A stretch of 45,401 nt of DNA. Origin: HRBIN12 sp035762085 (GTDB lineage: Bacteria > Actinomycetota > UBA4738 > HRBIN12). The translations under genes and the position numbers were made by a program. Numbering within the stretch: position 1 is the stretch's first letter; each line of letters begins with the position of its first letter. The notes beneath the pieces were generated by a model. It ran no database searches. It was not told the DNA's origin and saw only the letters and a program-made list of their open reading frames with translations. This document shows positions 16,052-24,814 of the stretch, piece after piece. Location: the NCBI GenBank assembly GCA_035762085.1, contig DASTPT010000117.1, positions 1 through 45,401 of the forward strand. Direction: 5' to 3'.

Positions 16052-16555
16052 ATGACGGACAGGGACGCCATCGACCGCCACCTGGACGAGGTCCTCGAGG
16101 GGTTCCCGTGGATCGACCCGGAGGTCGAGGGTGCGGTGGACCGGATCTGGAAGCTCTCGAAGCACCTCGACCGCCTGTGGGACTCGACCGCCGCGCGCTT
16201 CGGGCTGCACCAGAGCGGGGAGTACAAGGTGCTCCTGAAGCTGCTCCAGGCGCCCGGGCGCCAGATGACGCCCGGCCAGCTGTCCTCCAAGCTCGTCCTG
16301 TCGACGGGGGCGATGACGAACCGTCTCGACCGGCTCGAGTCCGCGGGCCTCGTGCGACGCGAGCGCGACCCCGGCGATCGCCGGAGCGTCATCGTTCGGC
16401 TCACGGACCGGGGGGCGGCCCTCATGAGCGATGCGATCGCTGCACAGGCGAAGGAGGAGAGCCGAGTGATGTCCGCGCTGAAGCCCGAGGAGCAGCGGCG
16501 CCTGAACCAGCTCCTGCGCAAGCTCATGCTGGTCTTCGAGCGCGAGGGCACGTAG
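16052..16555 (+). CDS. MarR-family transcriptional regulator
   Basis: A 167-residue winged-helix regulator (171 if it starts at ATG 16040). The recognition region LSSKLVLSTGAMTNRLDRLESAGLV and the wing RERDPGDRRSVIVRLTDRG are typical MarR. The N-terminal extension WIDPEVEGAVDRIWKLSKHLDRL serves dimerisation. ATG 16052 is preferred because GGAG lies 6 nt upstream, while ATG 16040 has no spaced site. Operator-like palindromes lie just upstream. The ligand is unknown; the targets probably include itself and the divergent small gene. Confidence 0.9.
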   Translation: MTDRDAIDRHLDEVLEGFPWIDPEVEGAVDRIWKLSKHLDRLWDSTAARFGLHQSGEYKVLLKLLQAPGRQMTPGQLSSKLVLSTGAMTNRLDRLESAGLVRRERDPGDRRSVIVRLTDRGAALMSDAIAAQAKEESRVMSALKPEEQRRLNQLLRKLMLVFEREGT

Positions 16556-16631
16556 CCCGGCTCGTTCGCCCCCCAGGGGACGGGACCTTCGACGGTGAGT
16601 GCTCCGGCCCTGATGCGCGAGCATCCGCTCG

Positions 16632-16653
16632 GCGGGACCGCTCGGCGTCCCGC
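16632..16653 (+). other. Small leader hairpin before the acetate-type transporter
   Basis: GCGGGAC and GTCCCGC form a perfect 7-bp stem around an 8-nt loop, ending about 7 nt before the GGGGAGG ribosome site. There is no T-run, so it is not a classical terminator. It may affect translation or mRNA stability. Confidence 0.35.
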
Positions 16654-16673
16654 ACGCTCAGGGGAGGATCACC

Positions 16674-17327
16674 GTGGAAGACACACCGCAGCGTCGCATC
16701 GAGATCCCGCTCGCGGCCGACCCGGCACCGCTCGGGCTCGCGGCCTTCGCGCTGACCACGTTCCTGCTCTCCGCCAAGAACGCGGGCTGGACGGACGGCG
16801 GCAACGCCTGGCTGGGGTTCGCCTTCGCCTACGGCGGTCTGGCGCAACTCCTCGCAGGGATGTGGGAGTTCCGCAACCGCAACGTGTTCGGCGCGACCGC
16901 CTTCTCGACGTACGGGTCCTTCTGGATCGGCCTGGGGATCTACGTCTTCTTCGTCGAGGGTGGCAGCCCGAACGCGCTCAACGACCTGGGCTTCATCCTG
17001 CTCGCGTTCGCGATCTTCAACACGTACATGCTGATCTGGAGCTCGCGCGTGAACGTCGCGGTGTTCCTCGTGTTCCTCACGCTCGAGCTCACCGAGATCG
17101 TCCTGTTCCTCGGGTTCTTCTCGGACTCCGAGACGATCGTCAGGGCCGGCGGGGTGATCGGGGTGGTGACCGCGGCGGTCGCCTGGTACACATCCGCCGC
17201 CGGCGTCGTGAACGGGATGGCGGGACGCCAGGTGCTGAAGGTCGGCGGGCCGCTGTGGCGCGACAGGCCGGCGCCGACGCTCGGCCCCGACGTGACCGCA
17301 TCCGCCGCGCGCGAGCGCGTCACCTAG
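16674..17327 (+). CDS. Acetate uptake transporter family (GPR1/FUN34/SatP) protein
   Basis: A 217-residue protein with six membrane helices. The family's N-terminal signature is recognisable as DPAPLGLAAFALTTFLLS at residues 16-33, and the FGATAFSTYGSFWIG segment fits the second signature helix. The family moves acetate or succinate with protons, or acts as a channel. GTG 16674 follows GGGGAGGATCACC. It lies behind marR by 118 nt and may or may not be regulated by it. The 3' end overlaps the convergent gene by 4 nt. Confidence 0.87.
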   Translation: MEDTPQRRIEIPLAADPAPLGLAAFALTTFLLSAKNAGWTDGGNAWLGFAFAYGGLAQLLAGMWEFRNRNVFGATAFSTYGSFWIGLGIYVFFVEGGSPNALNDLGFILLAFAIFNTYMLIWSSRVNVAVFLVFLTLELTEIVLFLGFFSDSETIVRAGGVIGVVTAAVAWYTSAAGVVNGMAGRQVLKVGGPLWRDRPAPTLGPDVTASAARERVT

Positions 17328-17671
17328 TCGGGGTCCCGGCGGACCGTCAGCGGTCGTTCGTCGGTCGTCCCGGACGCCGCCCCCGCCTCGAGCGGGTCGT
17401 CGTCCGACGCGGGCGGCCGCAGGCTGGAAAGCCCGCCCCAGAACGCGCCCAGCGCGCCGAAGATCGCGCCGCCCGCCGCGGCGATCCCGAGCGCCCACCC
17501 GGGAGCTCCGAACGCGAGCGCGATCAGGAACCCGGCCGCCCCACCGAGCGCCGGCCCGATCACGAGGCCGAGGCCGATCCGCCGACCCGCGCGAGCCACG
17601 ACCTCCTCCTCGCGACCCTCGCGGTCGATGTTCCGTCCCTCGGTCCCCGGCTCCACGTTCCGCTGCGACAT
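17324..17671 (-). CDS. Small glycine-rich two-helix membrane protein of the stress group
   Basis: A 115-residue protein with a charged N-terminus (NIDREGREEEVVARAGRR), two Gly/Ala-rich helices (IGLGLVIGPALGGAAGFLIAL and WALGIAAAGGAIFGALGAFW) and a disordered tail. Glycine-zipper helices of this kind are common in envelope-stress proteins. ATG 17671 is preferred because AGGTG lies 9 nt upstream; ATG 17680 is too close to that site. A SigB-type promoter lies at 17708-17732. Confidence 0.75.
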   Translation of the reverse strand: MSQRNVEPGTEGRNIDREGREEEVVARAGRRIGLGLVIGPALGGAAGFLIALAFGAPGWALGIAAAGGAIFGALGAFWGGLSSLRPPASDDDPLEAGAASGTTDERPLTVRRDPD

Positions 17672-17707
17672 GGGTACCATCACCTCTCATCCCGTGCTCT
17701 CGCGGTG

Positions 17708-17732
17708 ATACCCATCCCCGCTCCCAGGGAAC
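17708..17732 (-). promoter_or_regulatory. SigB/SigF-type promoter, glycine-rich membrane protein gene
   Basis: Minus-strand GTTCCC, 13 nt, GGGTAT; predicted start near 17701, about 30 nt before the gene. Confidence 0.6.
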
Positions 17733-17745
17733 CGGGCTGGCGGGC

Positions 17746-17771
17746 GTGTGTGCGCCGCTCGGCACGGGTAC
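17746..17771 (+). promoter_or_regulatory. Possible SigB/SigF-type promoter, tandem winged-helix gene
   Basis: GTGTGT, 14 nt, GGGTAC; predicted start near 17778. The -35 box departs from GTTT at one base, so this is a weaker match. It is back to back with the promoter of the divergent gene, 14 nt apart. Confidence 0.45.
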
Positions 17772-17793
17772 GCCTCGAGAGGGAGGTGGCGTC

Positions 17794-18240
17794 ATGCAGG
17801 AGCTGCGGGGTCGCGTGCTCGGACTCCTCCGGTCGACCGAGGGCAGCATGACCGAGGGAGAGATCCGCCAGCGCACGGGGGCCTCGGCGGGGCAGGTGCG
17901 TCGTGCGCTGGAACACCTGGCGCGCACCGAGACGGTGTTCCGGATCCGCTACAAGGACGATCCCGTCGACCACTGGCGCGCGAGCGCATCCTCGGCGTTC
18001 GGGCACGCGGACGAGCGGACGAAGGGGACGGTGCGGGGCGCCGTCTGCTCGGTGCTTCGCGGGAACGACTGGGGGCTCACCGAGCAGCAGATCTCGGAGG
18101 CCACGGGCGTCGGGCGACGGAAGATCCGCCCGCTCCTCGAGCGCTTGTTCCTCGACAACTCGGTGATCAAGGTCCGGTACCGGGACGATCCGGAGACCTA
18201 CTGGCGGGCCGCCGGGATCCGCTCCAGGCCGAGCCCATAG
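17794..18240 (+). CDS. Tandem winged-helix protein (two homologous repeats)
   Basis: A 148-residue protein made of two similar halves, residues 8-64 and 84-139. Each has a helix-turn-helix (MTEGEIRQRTGASAGQVRRALEHL; LTEQQISEATGVGRRKIRPLLERL) followed by a wing that ends almost identically: FRIRYKDDPVDHWRA and IKVRYRDDPETYWRA. It looks like an internal gene duplication giving a monomer with two DNA- or RNA-binding wings. No effector domain is present. GGGAGGTGG lies 6 nt before ATG 17794. It sits beside the partner-switching locus and probably belongs to the stress group. The target is unknown. Confidence 0.82.
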   Translation: MQELRGRVLGLLRSTEGSMTEGEIRQRTGASAGQVRRALEHLARTETVFRIRYKDDPVDHWRASASSAFGHADERTKGTVRGAVCSVLRGNDWGLTEQQISEATGVGRRKIRPLLERLFLDNSVIKVRYRDDPETYWRAAGIRSRPSP

Positions 18241-18247
18241 GACGATC

Positions 18248-18625
18248 TCAGCGGGAGATCTCGAACCACACCGTGGTCCCGCGGCCGCTGGTCACTCCCC
18301 AGCGGTCCGCGAGCCGGTCCACCAGGTACAGACCCCAGCCCGAGTCGCGGAACATCGTCGTGGGCTCGCCGGGGAGCTCGAAGCCGGGTCCCGCGTCGCG
18401 CACCTCGACCCGTACGCGTTCCTTGTCCACGGAGATACGGAGCTCGATCGGGTCCCGCTCGCCGAGGCCGGCGTGCCGGACGCTGTTCGTGACGACCTCG
18501 CTCACCATGAGTCGCAGGTCCTGCAGGACCGCATCCTCCAGGACCCCCCGGAGGCGGTCCACCGCGTGGCGCGCCTCGGGGATCGAGGTCGGGTCGGCGC
18601 GAAGGCGGAGCGCGACGTCAGCCAT
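18248..18625 (-). CDS. RsbW-type ATP-binding anti-sigma factor / serine kinase
   Basis: A 125-residue GHKL ATPase. The N-box MVSEVVTNSVRHA keeps E43 and N47. The G1 box is DAGPGF at 77-82 and the G2 box GWGLYLVDRLADRWG at 97-111; all are intact, so kinase activity is expected. Such proteins bind a sigma factor or phosphorylate a STAS protein. The start overlaps the end of the STAS gene by 8 nt, so the two are co-translated and are probably a kinase-substrate pair. It is the last gene of the phosphatase operon. Confidence 0.88.
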   Translation of the reverse strand: MADVALRLRADPTSIPEARHAVDRLRGVLEDAVLQDLRLMVSEVVTNSVRHAGLGERDPIELRISVDKERVRVEVRDAGPGFELPGEPTTMFRDSGWGLYLVDRLADRWGVTSGRGTTVWFEISR

Positions 18626-18956
18626 GCGTGTCCTCCTCGGGTGGGCCGACGAACTCGAGCCGGCGATCCAGCAGGGCGATCCGGAAGACCCGATGGACCG
18701 GTTCCGGGCCCGGAACGAGCGCGAGCCTGCGGCCCTCTCGGCGTGCGCGCGAGTCGGCGGCCAGGATGACGCGTAGGCCGGTCGAGTCGAGGAACTCGAG
18801 CGCCCGCAGGTCGAGCACCACCTCGCTCACGCCCTGGCACTCGACCTCGGTGAGGTGCCGGTCGGCGTCGGGGGCAGCGACGAGGTCGAACTCGCCGGCC
18901 ATCACGACCATGGCCACGCCACCTCGGATCTCGGACGTGATCGAGAAGCCGCTCAT
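18618..18956 (-). CDS. STAS-domain anti-anti-sigma factor
   Basis: A 112-residue single STAS domain. The phosphorylation loop is LEFLDSTGLRVIL with S58 as the expected phospho-site. It would bind the RsbW-type protein when unphosphorylated and so release the sigma factor. It overlaps the phosphatase gene stop by 4 nt and the kinase gene by 8 nt, so all three are made together: phosphatase, substrate, kinase. Confidence 0.88.
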   Translation of the reverse strand: MSGFSITSEIRGGVAMVVMAGEFDLVAAPDADRHLTEVECQGVSEVVLDLRALEFLDSTGLRVILAADSRARREGRRLALVPGPEPVHRVFRIALLDRRLEFVGPPEEDTHG

Positions 18957-21900
18957 CCCGCCACCCGGAGGACGAGCAGCGCGATGTCGTCCCGTGGCTG
19001 GTCGGAGCGGAACGCGACGACCTCCTCGAGGACGGCGTCCGCGATCTCCTGCGCGGACCGGCCCGCGAGCGACGCGAGCAGCTCGGCCAGCCGGTGCTCG
19101 CCGAACTCCTCCTCACCGCTGCGCTCGTCCGTGACGCCGTCCGTGTACAGCACGAGCGCGTCGCCTCGACCCAGGTCGATCGCGTCGTCCGCCAGGGTGG
19201 GATCCTCGAACACGCCGAGGAGCGTGCCGGGCGATCCAGCCGTCTCGAGCGTCCCGTCGGCGCGCAGGACGATCGGCAGTGGGTGTCCCCCGCAGGAGAC
19301 CGTGACGCGGGTGCTCTGGTCGCTGCGCAGGATCCGCAGGCAGCACGCCGTGCAGAACCGCTGGTCGCTCGTCTGGCGAAGGATCGCCTCGTTGAGCGTG
19401 CCGAGGATGCGGCTCGGGCGCGTCTCGCTCATCGCGGCCGTTCGGATCGTGTAGCGCGCGAGGCCCATCATCGCGGCCGCCGCCGGTCCCTTGCCCACGA
19501 CGTCGCCAATCACTGCCGCCCAGTGATCCTGATCGATCTCGAACACGTCGTAGAAGTCGCCGCCCACACTCGTGCCCTCGGACGCGGGCTCGTACCGCGC
19601 CCCGATCTCGAGGCCGGTGATCGGGGGCAGGTCCGGGGGCAGCAGGCTGCGCTGGAGGGTCTCGGCGACGTACTCGCGCTCGCCGTAGAGGCGCGCGTTC
19701 TCGAGCGCGAGCGCCGCCCGGCGTCCGAGCTCCAGGATCAGCTGGGCGTCGTCGTCGTCGAACGGCGGCGACCCGTGCGATCGAACGGTCACGAGCGCGC
19801 CGAGCGACCGCGCGCGGACCGAGAGCGGCACGACGACGACCGACGCGAAGCCGATGCGGCGCGCGTGCTCGAGCTGTTCGCCCTCCGCCATGACCCGCCG
19901 CAGCTGCTCCTCGGTGACCTCGGGCGCTACGACGGGCGCGCCGGTCCGTAGCACGCGACCGACCAGGCTGTGCGGGTTCGACGTGCTCGGGAACCTCGAC
20001 GTGATCACCCGCTGCACGGTGGCGTCGAGCGCTGGGTCGCGGTGCGCGCCGATCGCCTCGACGACGTCGTCGGTGGGTCCCGTGAGGAAGACGGCGGCCC
20101 AGTCGCACACCTCCCGTGCGGCCAGTCGGGTCACGGCCGCGACGATGACCCGGGTATCGAGCGACGCGGTCATCGCGGCCCCGGCCTCGGCCAGGATGCG
20201 GAGGCGGCGTTGCGCCTCCTCCTCCTCGACGCGGGCGGCGCGCTCGGCCTCGTAGAGACGCCCGTTCTCGACCGCGATCGCGGCGCGATGCGCCAGGTCC
20301 TCGGCGAGCGCCAGATGCTCCGCCGTGTACGCGCGTCCGGACTCGGCGAAGATGAACGTGATCGCACCCAGCACGCGCTCGGCCACCCGGAGCGGGACGA
20401 TCATCGCGGATCGGAGGTCGAGGTCGCGGGCCAACCGAGCGAGCTCCGGGCTGCGCTCGGCCGCCCGCTCGAGCATCTCCGGTGGGATGTGCTCGAGCAG
20501 CTCCGGGTGCCCGGTGCGCAGCACCGCTGGGACGCCGGTCGGCGCGTTCGGATCCGTGGGGAACCGCCGCCGGAGCTCCCACGCCATGTTCACCTTCGCC
20601 GGATCGACGTGCGAGACCGCGACGAGTTCCACGCCGCCGTCCTCGCCGAGCATGTCGATCGTGCACCAGTCGGCCAACCGGGGCACCACGATGTCGGCCA
20701 GCCGCTGGAGGGTCTCCCCGACGACGAGCGAGGATGCGAGGACGCCGCTCGCCTCCGCGAGGAACGCCAGGCGCTGGCTCGCGAGCTCGAGGCTGGCGAG
20801 GGTCGAGCGCTCGCGCTCGCTCGATGCAGCTTCGGCGAGGTGCTGCTCGTGCACGTCGGTCACGGTGCCGACCCACTCGACGACGGTGCCTCGATCGTCG
20901 CGGACCGGCGCGGCGCGGGCGATCACGTGGTGGTGCTCGGCCGAGGGGGCGTGCCAGATCCGGCCCTCGGCCTCGAACAGCGCGCGCGCGTCCCTGGCCT
21001 GGAACCACCGGGCGGTGAAGCCCGGTCGGTCCTCCGGATGCAGCGCCCCGATCCAGCCGAACCCGCGATGCTCCTCCCACGCCTGGCCCGTGTACGCCTC
21101 CCACGATGGCTGAGGGTCGACGAACGCGCCCGCCGGGTCGACGGTCCACTCCACCGCGGACGTGGCCTGGACCAGGGAGCGGTACCGTCGCTCGCTCCGG
21201 CGCAGCTCCGCGCGTGAGGCGAGCTCGGCTTCGCGCAGCTCGGCCCGAGACCACGCCTGGGCGCACTGCGCGGCGATCGCGCTCAGCAGCTCCCGATCCT
21301 CCTGCAGCCAGTCGCGCTCCTCGGCGAACTGCAGGCCGATCGCGCCGAGCAGCCGCTCGCCGATCTCGATGGGGATCGCCGCGAACGCGCCCCGGTGGCC
21401 GAGCCGCTTCATCGCCTCGGCGAGCACGGGGTACCGTGAGGCCGGCGCGTCGCCGACGGAGGGGATCCACACGACGTGTCGCTCACGGGCGGCCTCCGCC
21501 ATGACGCCTTCGCCCCGTAGCGGGAAGCGCTCCCAGCGGGCCGTGATCTCCGTCGGGTAGCCGCGGGAGGATGCCCGCTCGAGATCGGCCCCATCGTCGG
21601 CGGGCCGGACCACGATGGCAGCGATCGCGCCGAGCGCCGCGAGGCTCTGCTCCACGAGCACGTCGAGGACGCTCGCCGTGGTGTCGGCCAGCGTGAGGGC
21701 GGCCGTGACCGCCTGGAGACGCTCGGTCCGCTCGCGCGCGCGCTCCGCGTCGCGGCGGGCCAGCCGTTCGGTCTCGTACAGGTCCGCCCTCTCGAGCGCC
21801 TGTCCGGCGTGGCGGCCGACCGCGGAGAGCAGCTCTCGATCCTCCTCGCCGATCGTGCGGCCGACGGGGAACGTGAACGCGATCACGCCGATCGGTCGCT

Positions 21901-24184
21901 CCCCGAGGAGGATCGGAACGGCGACGGTCGGCCCCGTCTCGTCACGCCCGAGGGAGCGGACGACGCCGGGGAACCGCTCCTGCATCTCGTCGACGGACCC
22001 CACCACCACCAACTGTCCTGACACGGCGGCCAGGCCCGCGGGCGTCGAGGGATCGGCCGGGAACCGGTCCCACGCCTCGAGGACCTCGGGCGTGTATCCG
22101 TGGGTCGCCCGGAGCTCGAATTCGCGACCGGCGTCGTCGAGCAGGAGCAGCGCGCTCGACTCGGCGCCGAGCGCCGCGCTCGCCTGCGTCACGACGACCT
22201 CCGCAACGTCGTTCGCGGTGAGGGAGCGCGAGAACCTCGCGGTGAGCGTCTGCAGGAGCGCCAGCCGGACCCGGGCCTGCTCCACCTGTTCGCGCCCTCG
22301 ACGCTCGCGGTCGTACAGGAGCGCTCGTTCGAGGGCCTGGGCGGATTGATGAGCGAGCGTCGTCATGAGTGCGACGTCGCCGTCCTCGAACCCGCGCCCA
22401 TCCGCGAAGCTCAGGCCGAGGACCCCGGTGGCCTGCTCGTCGACGATGAGCGGCAACGCCGCCCAGGCGCCCCCGACCGTCGCGACGTCCGCGAGGCCCG
22501 GGAACGAGGCGTCGCGCTCGCGGACCGAGGCCAGGAGCACCGGCCGCGCGTCGCGGACCGCCCTCGCGAGCGGGAGCTCGGCGTCGAGCGGGATCTCGCG
22601 GAAGCGCTCGACGACCTCGCCCGCGTAGCCGGCCGAGGCCTCGATCCGGATCAGTCCCATGTCGGCGTCCACCACGCCGATCCCGCCGGCGATCGCGCCG
22701 AGCGCGGGGACGATGTGGTCCACGATCGCCTGCGCGGTCTCGGACATGGACTGGACGTGGCTGAGCCCTTCGGCGAGGGATCCGCTGACGCGGAGTCGGG
22801 CCGCCTCGGCCTCGGCGGTCGCCCGGGCCTCGCGCTCGGCCTCGTGCAGGCGGACGTTCTCGATCGCGGGGGCTAGGCGGGCCGCGACGATCTGCAGCAG
22901 CGCGACGTCCTCGTCCGTGAACGACCGCTGCTGCAGCGTTCCCACGTGCAGCACGCCCTTGACCTGCCCCTCGTGGAGGATCGGCACGCCCGCGAGCGAG
23001 CGCAACCTGCGCCGCAGGAACGCGCTCACCGATGGGTAGTCGCGCAGATCCTCGATCACGAGGGGGCGCGCCTCGGCCGCGATGCGGCCGGCGAGGCCCT
23101 TGCCGAACGGGACGTCGTGCATGTCGTCGGCGTCCCGACGGAGCCCGTCGCTCGCGCGGACGTGCAGCATGCCGGCCTCCTCGTCCAGCAGCAGCACGGT
23201 GGCCGAGTCGGACGCCAGGAGCTCCCGCAGGCGGCCGAGGAGCTCGCGGAACAGGTCCTCGAGCGACAGGCGCGTCAGGGCGGTGTCCGTCAGCGTCTGC
23301 AGCCTGCGCGAGCGCTCTTGGACCCTGTTCGCCTCGGCCAGCGCGAGTCGCTCACGCTCGAGGAGCTGCTCGCGCTCGGCCTCGGCGCGACGGCGCTCCG
23401 TGACGTCGCGGACGATCACCGTGAGGAACGGACCGTCGGGTCCCTCCACACGCGAAACGGTGGCCTCGATCGGGAACTCGTCGCCGTCGGCGCGCACCGC
23501 CGTCAGGCCCTCGGGGAGCGCGCCGACGCGGCGGTCGGGCCCCTCCTGGGCGGCGAACCCGGCGAGGTAGTCGCGGTACGCCGCGCGATCGCGCTCGGCG
23601 ACGAACCGCTCGAGCGGTCTGCCGATCGCGTCGGCCGCCGCGCAGGCGAACATCTCCTGCGCGGCGGTGTTGAAGATCACGATCCGGTGCGTCCGGTCCA
23701 TCGAGACGATGGCGTCGGTCGCGGAGTCCACGATCGCCGCCAGCCGCTGCTCCGCCGCCGCGAGGGCGTCGGCCACCGGATCGCTCGGTCGGTCCGCGAG
23801 CACGAGCAGGTGCATCGGCTCGTCCTCCCCGGTGATCACGATGGAGCGGCCGAGGACGGCCGCGCGGGATCCGTCCGGCCGCTGGACCTCGACGCGACCC
23901 TGCCACAGCCCCGCTCGCGTGAGCCCGGTCACGTCGCCGACCTGCGTCGGATCCTCGACCACCAGATCGTCGATCGGGCGACCGAACACGTCCTCGGCGG
24001 GCCGTCCGAGGAGCCGGAGCGCCGCGCGGTTCGCGTCGCGGACGTGGCCGTGGACGTCGGTGAGCAGGACCGCGTCGGGGAGGGCCTCGAACACGCGCTC
24101 CCGCGCGTCGCCCTCGGCGAGCAGGAGGGCGAGACCGTCCGACCCCGGACCGGCGGCTCCCTGGCGTGCGTTCCGATCGCTCAT
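18953..24184 (-). CDS. Giant PAS/GAF sensor with C-terminal PP2C (SpoIIE/RsbU-type) phosphatase
   Basis: A 1743-residue soluble protein. Reading the repeats gives PAS (about 30-145), PAS (145-265), GAF (300-445), GAF (470-620), GAF (650-800), GAF (825-980), PAS (990-1115), GAF (1150-1310), GAF (1335-1500) and a PP2C domain (1505-1743). The GAFs are joined by signalling helices that repeat the pattern 'ALENxRLYExER'. The phosphatase has its metal aspartates in GGDFYDVF, VIGDVVGKG, LYTDGVTDE and RDDIALLVLR. It should dephosphorylate a STAS protein, such as the one next to it, in response to several small-molecule, redox or light cues. There is no membrane segment or kinase domain. ATG 24184 follows GGGAGAGCGC; a TATCCT box lies at 24250-24255. 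Ligands are unknown. Confidence 0.93.
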   Translation of the reverse strand: MSDRNARQGAAGPGSDGLALLLAEGDARERVFEALPDAVLLTDVHGHVRDANRAALRLLGRPAEDVFGRPIDDLVVEDPTQVGDVTGLTRAGLWQGRVEVQRPDGSRAAVLGRSIVITGEDEPMHLLVLADRPSDPVADALAAAEQRLAAIVDSATDAIVSMDRTHRIVIFNTAAQEMFACAAADAIGRPLERFVAERDRAAYRDYLAGFAAQEGPDRRVGALPEGLTAVRADGDEFPIEATVSRVEGPDGPFLTVIVRDVTERRRAEAEREQLLERERLALAEANRVQERSRRLQTLTDTALTRLSLEDLFRELLGRLRELLASDSATVLLLDEEAGMLHVRASDGLRRDADDMHDVPFGKGLAGRIAAEARPLVIEDLRDYPSVSAFLRRRLRSLAGVPILHEGQVKGVLHVGTLQQRSFTDEDVALLQIVAARLAPAIENVRLHEAEREARATAEAEAARLRVSGSLAEGLSHVQSMSETAQAIVDHIVPALGAIAGGIGVVDADMGLIRIEASAGYAGEVVERFREIPLDAELPLARAVRDARPVLLASVRERDASFPGLADVATVGGAWAALPLIVDEQATGVLGLSFADGRGFEDGDVALMTTLAHQSAQALERALLYDRERRGREQVEQARVRLALLQTLTARFSRSLTANDVAEVVVTQASAALGAESSALLLLDDAGREFELRATHGYTPEVLEAWDRFPADPSTPAGLAAVSGQLVVVGSVDEMQERFPGVVRSLGRDETGPTVAVPILLGERPIGVIAFTFPVGRTIGEEDRELLSAVGRHAGQALERADLYETERLARRDAERARERTERLQAVTAALTLADTTASVLDVLVEQSLAALGAIAAIVVRPADDGADLERASSRGYPTEITARWERFPLRGEGVMAEAARERHVVWIPSVGDAPASRYPVLAEAMKRLGHRGAFAAIPIEIGERLLGAIGLQFAEERDWLQEDRELLSAIAAQCAQAWSRAELREAELASRAELRRSERRYRSLVQATSAVEWTVDPAGAFVDPQPSWEAYTGQAWEEHRGFGWIGALHPEDRPGFTARWFQARDARALFEAEGRIWHAPSAEHHHVIARAAPVRDDRGTVVEWVGTVTDVHEQHLAEAASSERERSTLASLELASQRLAFLAEASGVLASSLVVGETLQRLADIVVPRLADWCTIDMLGEDGGVELVAVSHVDPAKVNMAWELRRRFPTDPNAPTGVPAVLRTGHPELLEHIPPEMLERAAERSPELARLARDLDLRSAMIVPLRVAERVLGAITFIFAESGRAYTAEHLALAEDLAHRAAIAVENGRLYEAERAARVEEEEAQRRLRILAEAGAAMTASLDTRVIVAAVTRLAAREVCDWAAVFLTGPTDDVVEAIGAHRDPALDATVQRVITSRFPSTSNPHSLVGRVLRTGAPVVAPEVTEEQLRRVMAEGEQLEHARRIGFASVVVVPLSVRARSLGALVTVRSHGSPPFDDDDAQLILELGRRAALALENARLYGEREYVAETLQRSLLPPDLPPITGLEIGARYEPASEGTSVGGDFYDVFEIDQDHWAAVIGDVVGKGPAAAAMMGLARYTIRTAAMSETRPSRILGTLNEAILRQTSDQRFCTACCLRILRSDQSTRVTVSCGGHPLPIVLRADGTLETAGSPGTLLGVFEDPTLADDAIDLGRGDALVLYTDGVTDERSGEEEFGEHRLAELLASLAGRSAQEIADAVLEEVVAFRSDQPRDDIALLVLRVAG

Positions 24185-24303
24185 GCGCTCTCCCGAGCCG
24201 GATGAACCGGGTTCGACCGCCCGGCCATCGGCGCGACCGGCGGCCACCAAGGATAGCGACGCCGGTCCGAAAGCGCGTCGTTCGCCCGCCGCCTCACGGC
24301 ACC

Positions 24304-24360
24304 GCAACGGCTGGAACGGCAACGGTGGAGCGGAACGGCGGCGGTGGAAGCGGGAACGGC
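24304..24360. repeat. Phased GGAACGGC direct repeats upstream of the phosphatase operon
   Basis: Three exact copies of GGAACGGC start at 24313, 24332 and 24353, i.e. 19 and 21 bp apart, about two helical turns each. Related GCAACGG copies lie at 24304 and 24320. The repeats are in the 202-nt gap between the UsfX-like gene and the phosphatase gene. They may be regulator sites or simple low-complexity DNA. I see no gene in this gap. Confidence 0.5.
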
Positions 24361-24386
24361 GGAGACCCGGACCCCCGGATGACCCC

Positions 24387-24809
24387 TCAGCGCTCGGCCG
24401 CTGCTCCCTCGGCCGATGCGGTGAGCCGCAGGCTCGGCGTCCCGTCCTCCGCGGTGAGGACCCGCACGTCGGGGAACAGCGCCGACACGAGCGCCCGACG
24501 GCGATCGCCGGAGGTGGGGTCGAGCGGGTCGGCGGTCGGAGAGGGAACGAACCGCGCCCCGGGCTCGATCTCGAGCACGAAGATCCCGGCCTCGAAGGAC
24601 CCCCGGACCTCGATCCCGTTCGGCGCCGTGCCCTCCTCGAGAGCCTGCGCGCACGTCTCCGTCGCGGCCAGGCGGAGATCCTCCACGGTCTCCTCGGAGC
24701 AGCCGAAGTGCCGGCCGACGACCCCGATGAACGCCCGGACGGTCGAGATGTGCTCGGCAGCCGGGGGAACGCGGATCCGGGTGACCTCGGTCGACGTCGG
24801 AGCGGCCAT
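24387..24809 (-). CDS. UsfX/RsbW-like anti-sigma factor paralogue, degenerate ATP site
   Basis: A 140-residue protein aligned by eye with the mycobacterial UsfX type: RIRVPPAAEHISTVRAFIGV at the N-terminus, then EDLRLAATETCAQALEEG at the N-box position. The conserved asparagine is replaced (Q) and no glycine-rich ATP lid motif is visible, so kinase activity is doubtful. It begins 5 nt after the stop of the STAS gene upstream. It may hold a sigma factor or act as a decoy. ATG 24809 is in frame with the family N-terminus. Confidence 0.78.
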   Translation of the reverse strand: MAAPTSTEVTRIRVPPAAEHISTVRAFIGVVGRHFGCSEETVEDLRLAATETCAQALEEGTAPNGIEVRGSFEAGIFVLEIEPGARFVPSPTADPLDPTSGDRRRALVSALFPDVRVLTAEDGTPSLRLTASAEGAAAER

Positions 24810-24814
24810 CGGCG

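Noticed and set aside
19113..21470. 785-codon frame inside the phosphatase gene on the same strand
   Set aside because: It is a +1/-1 shadow of the PAS/GAF coding sequence, Arg-rich and without motifs.
24185..24322. 46-codon upstream extension of the phosphatase gene
   Set aside because: ATG 24184 has a GGGAGAG site and starts the family-like sequence; the extension has no site.
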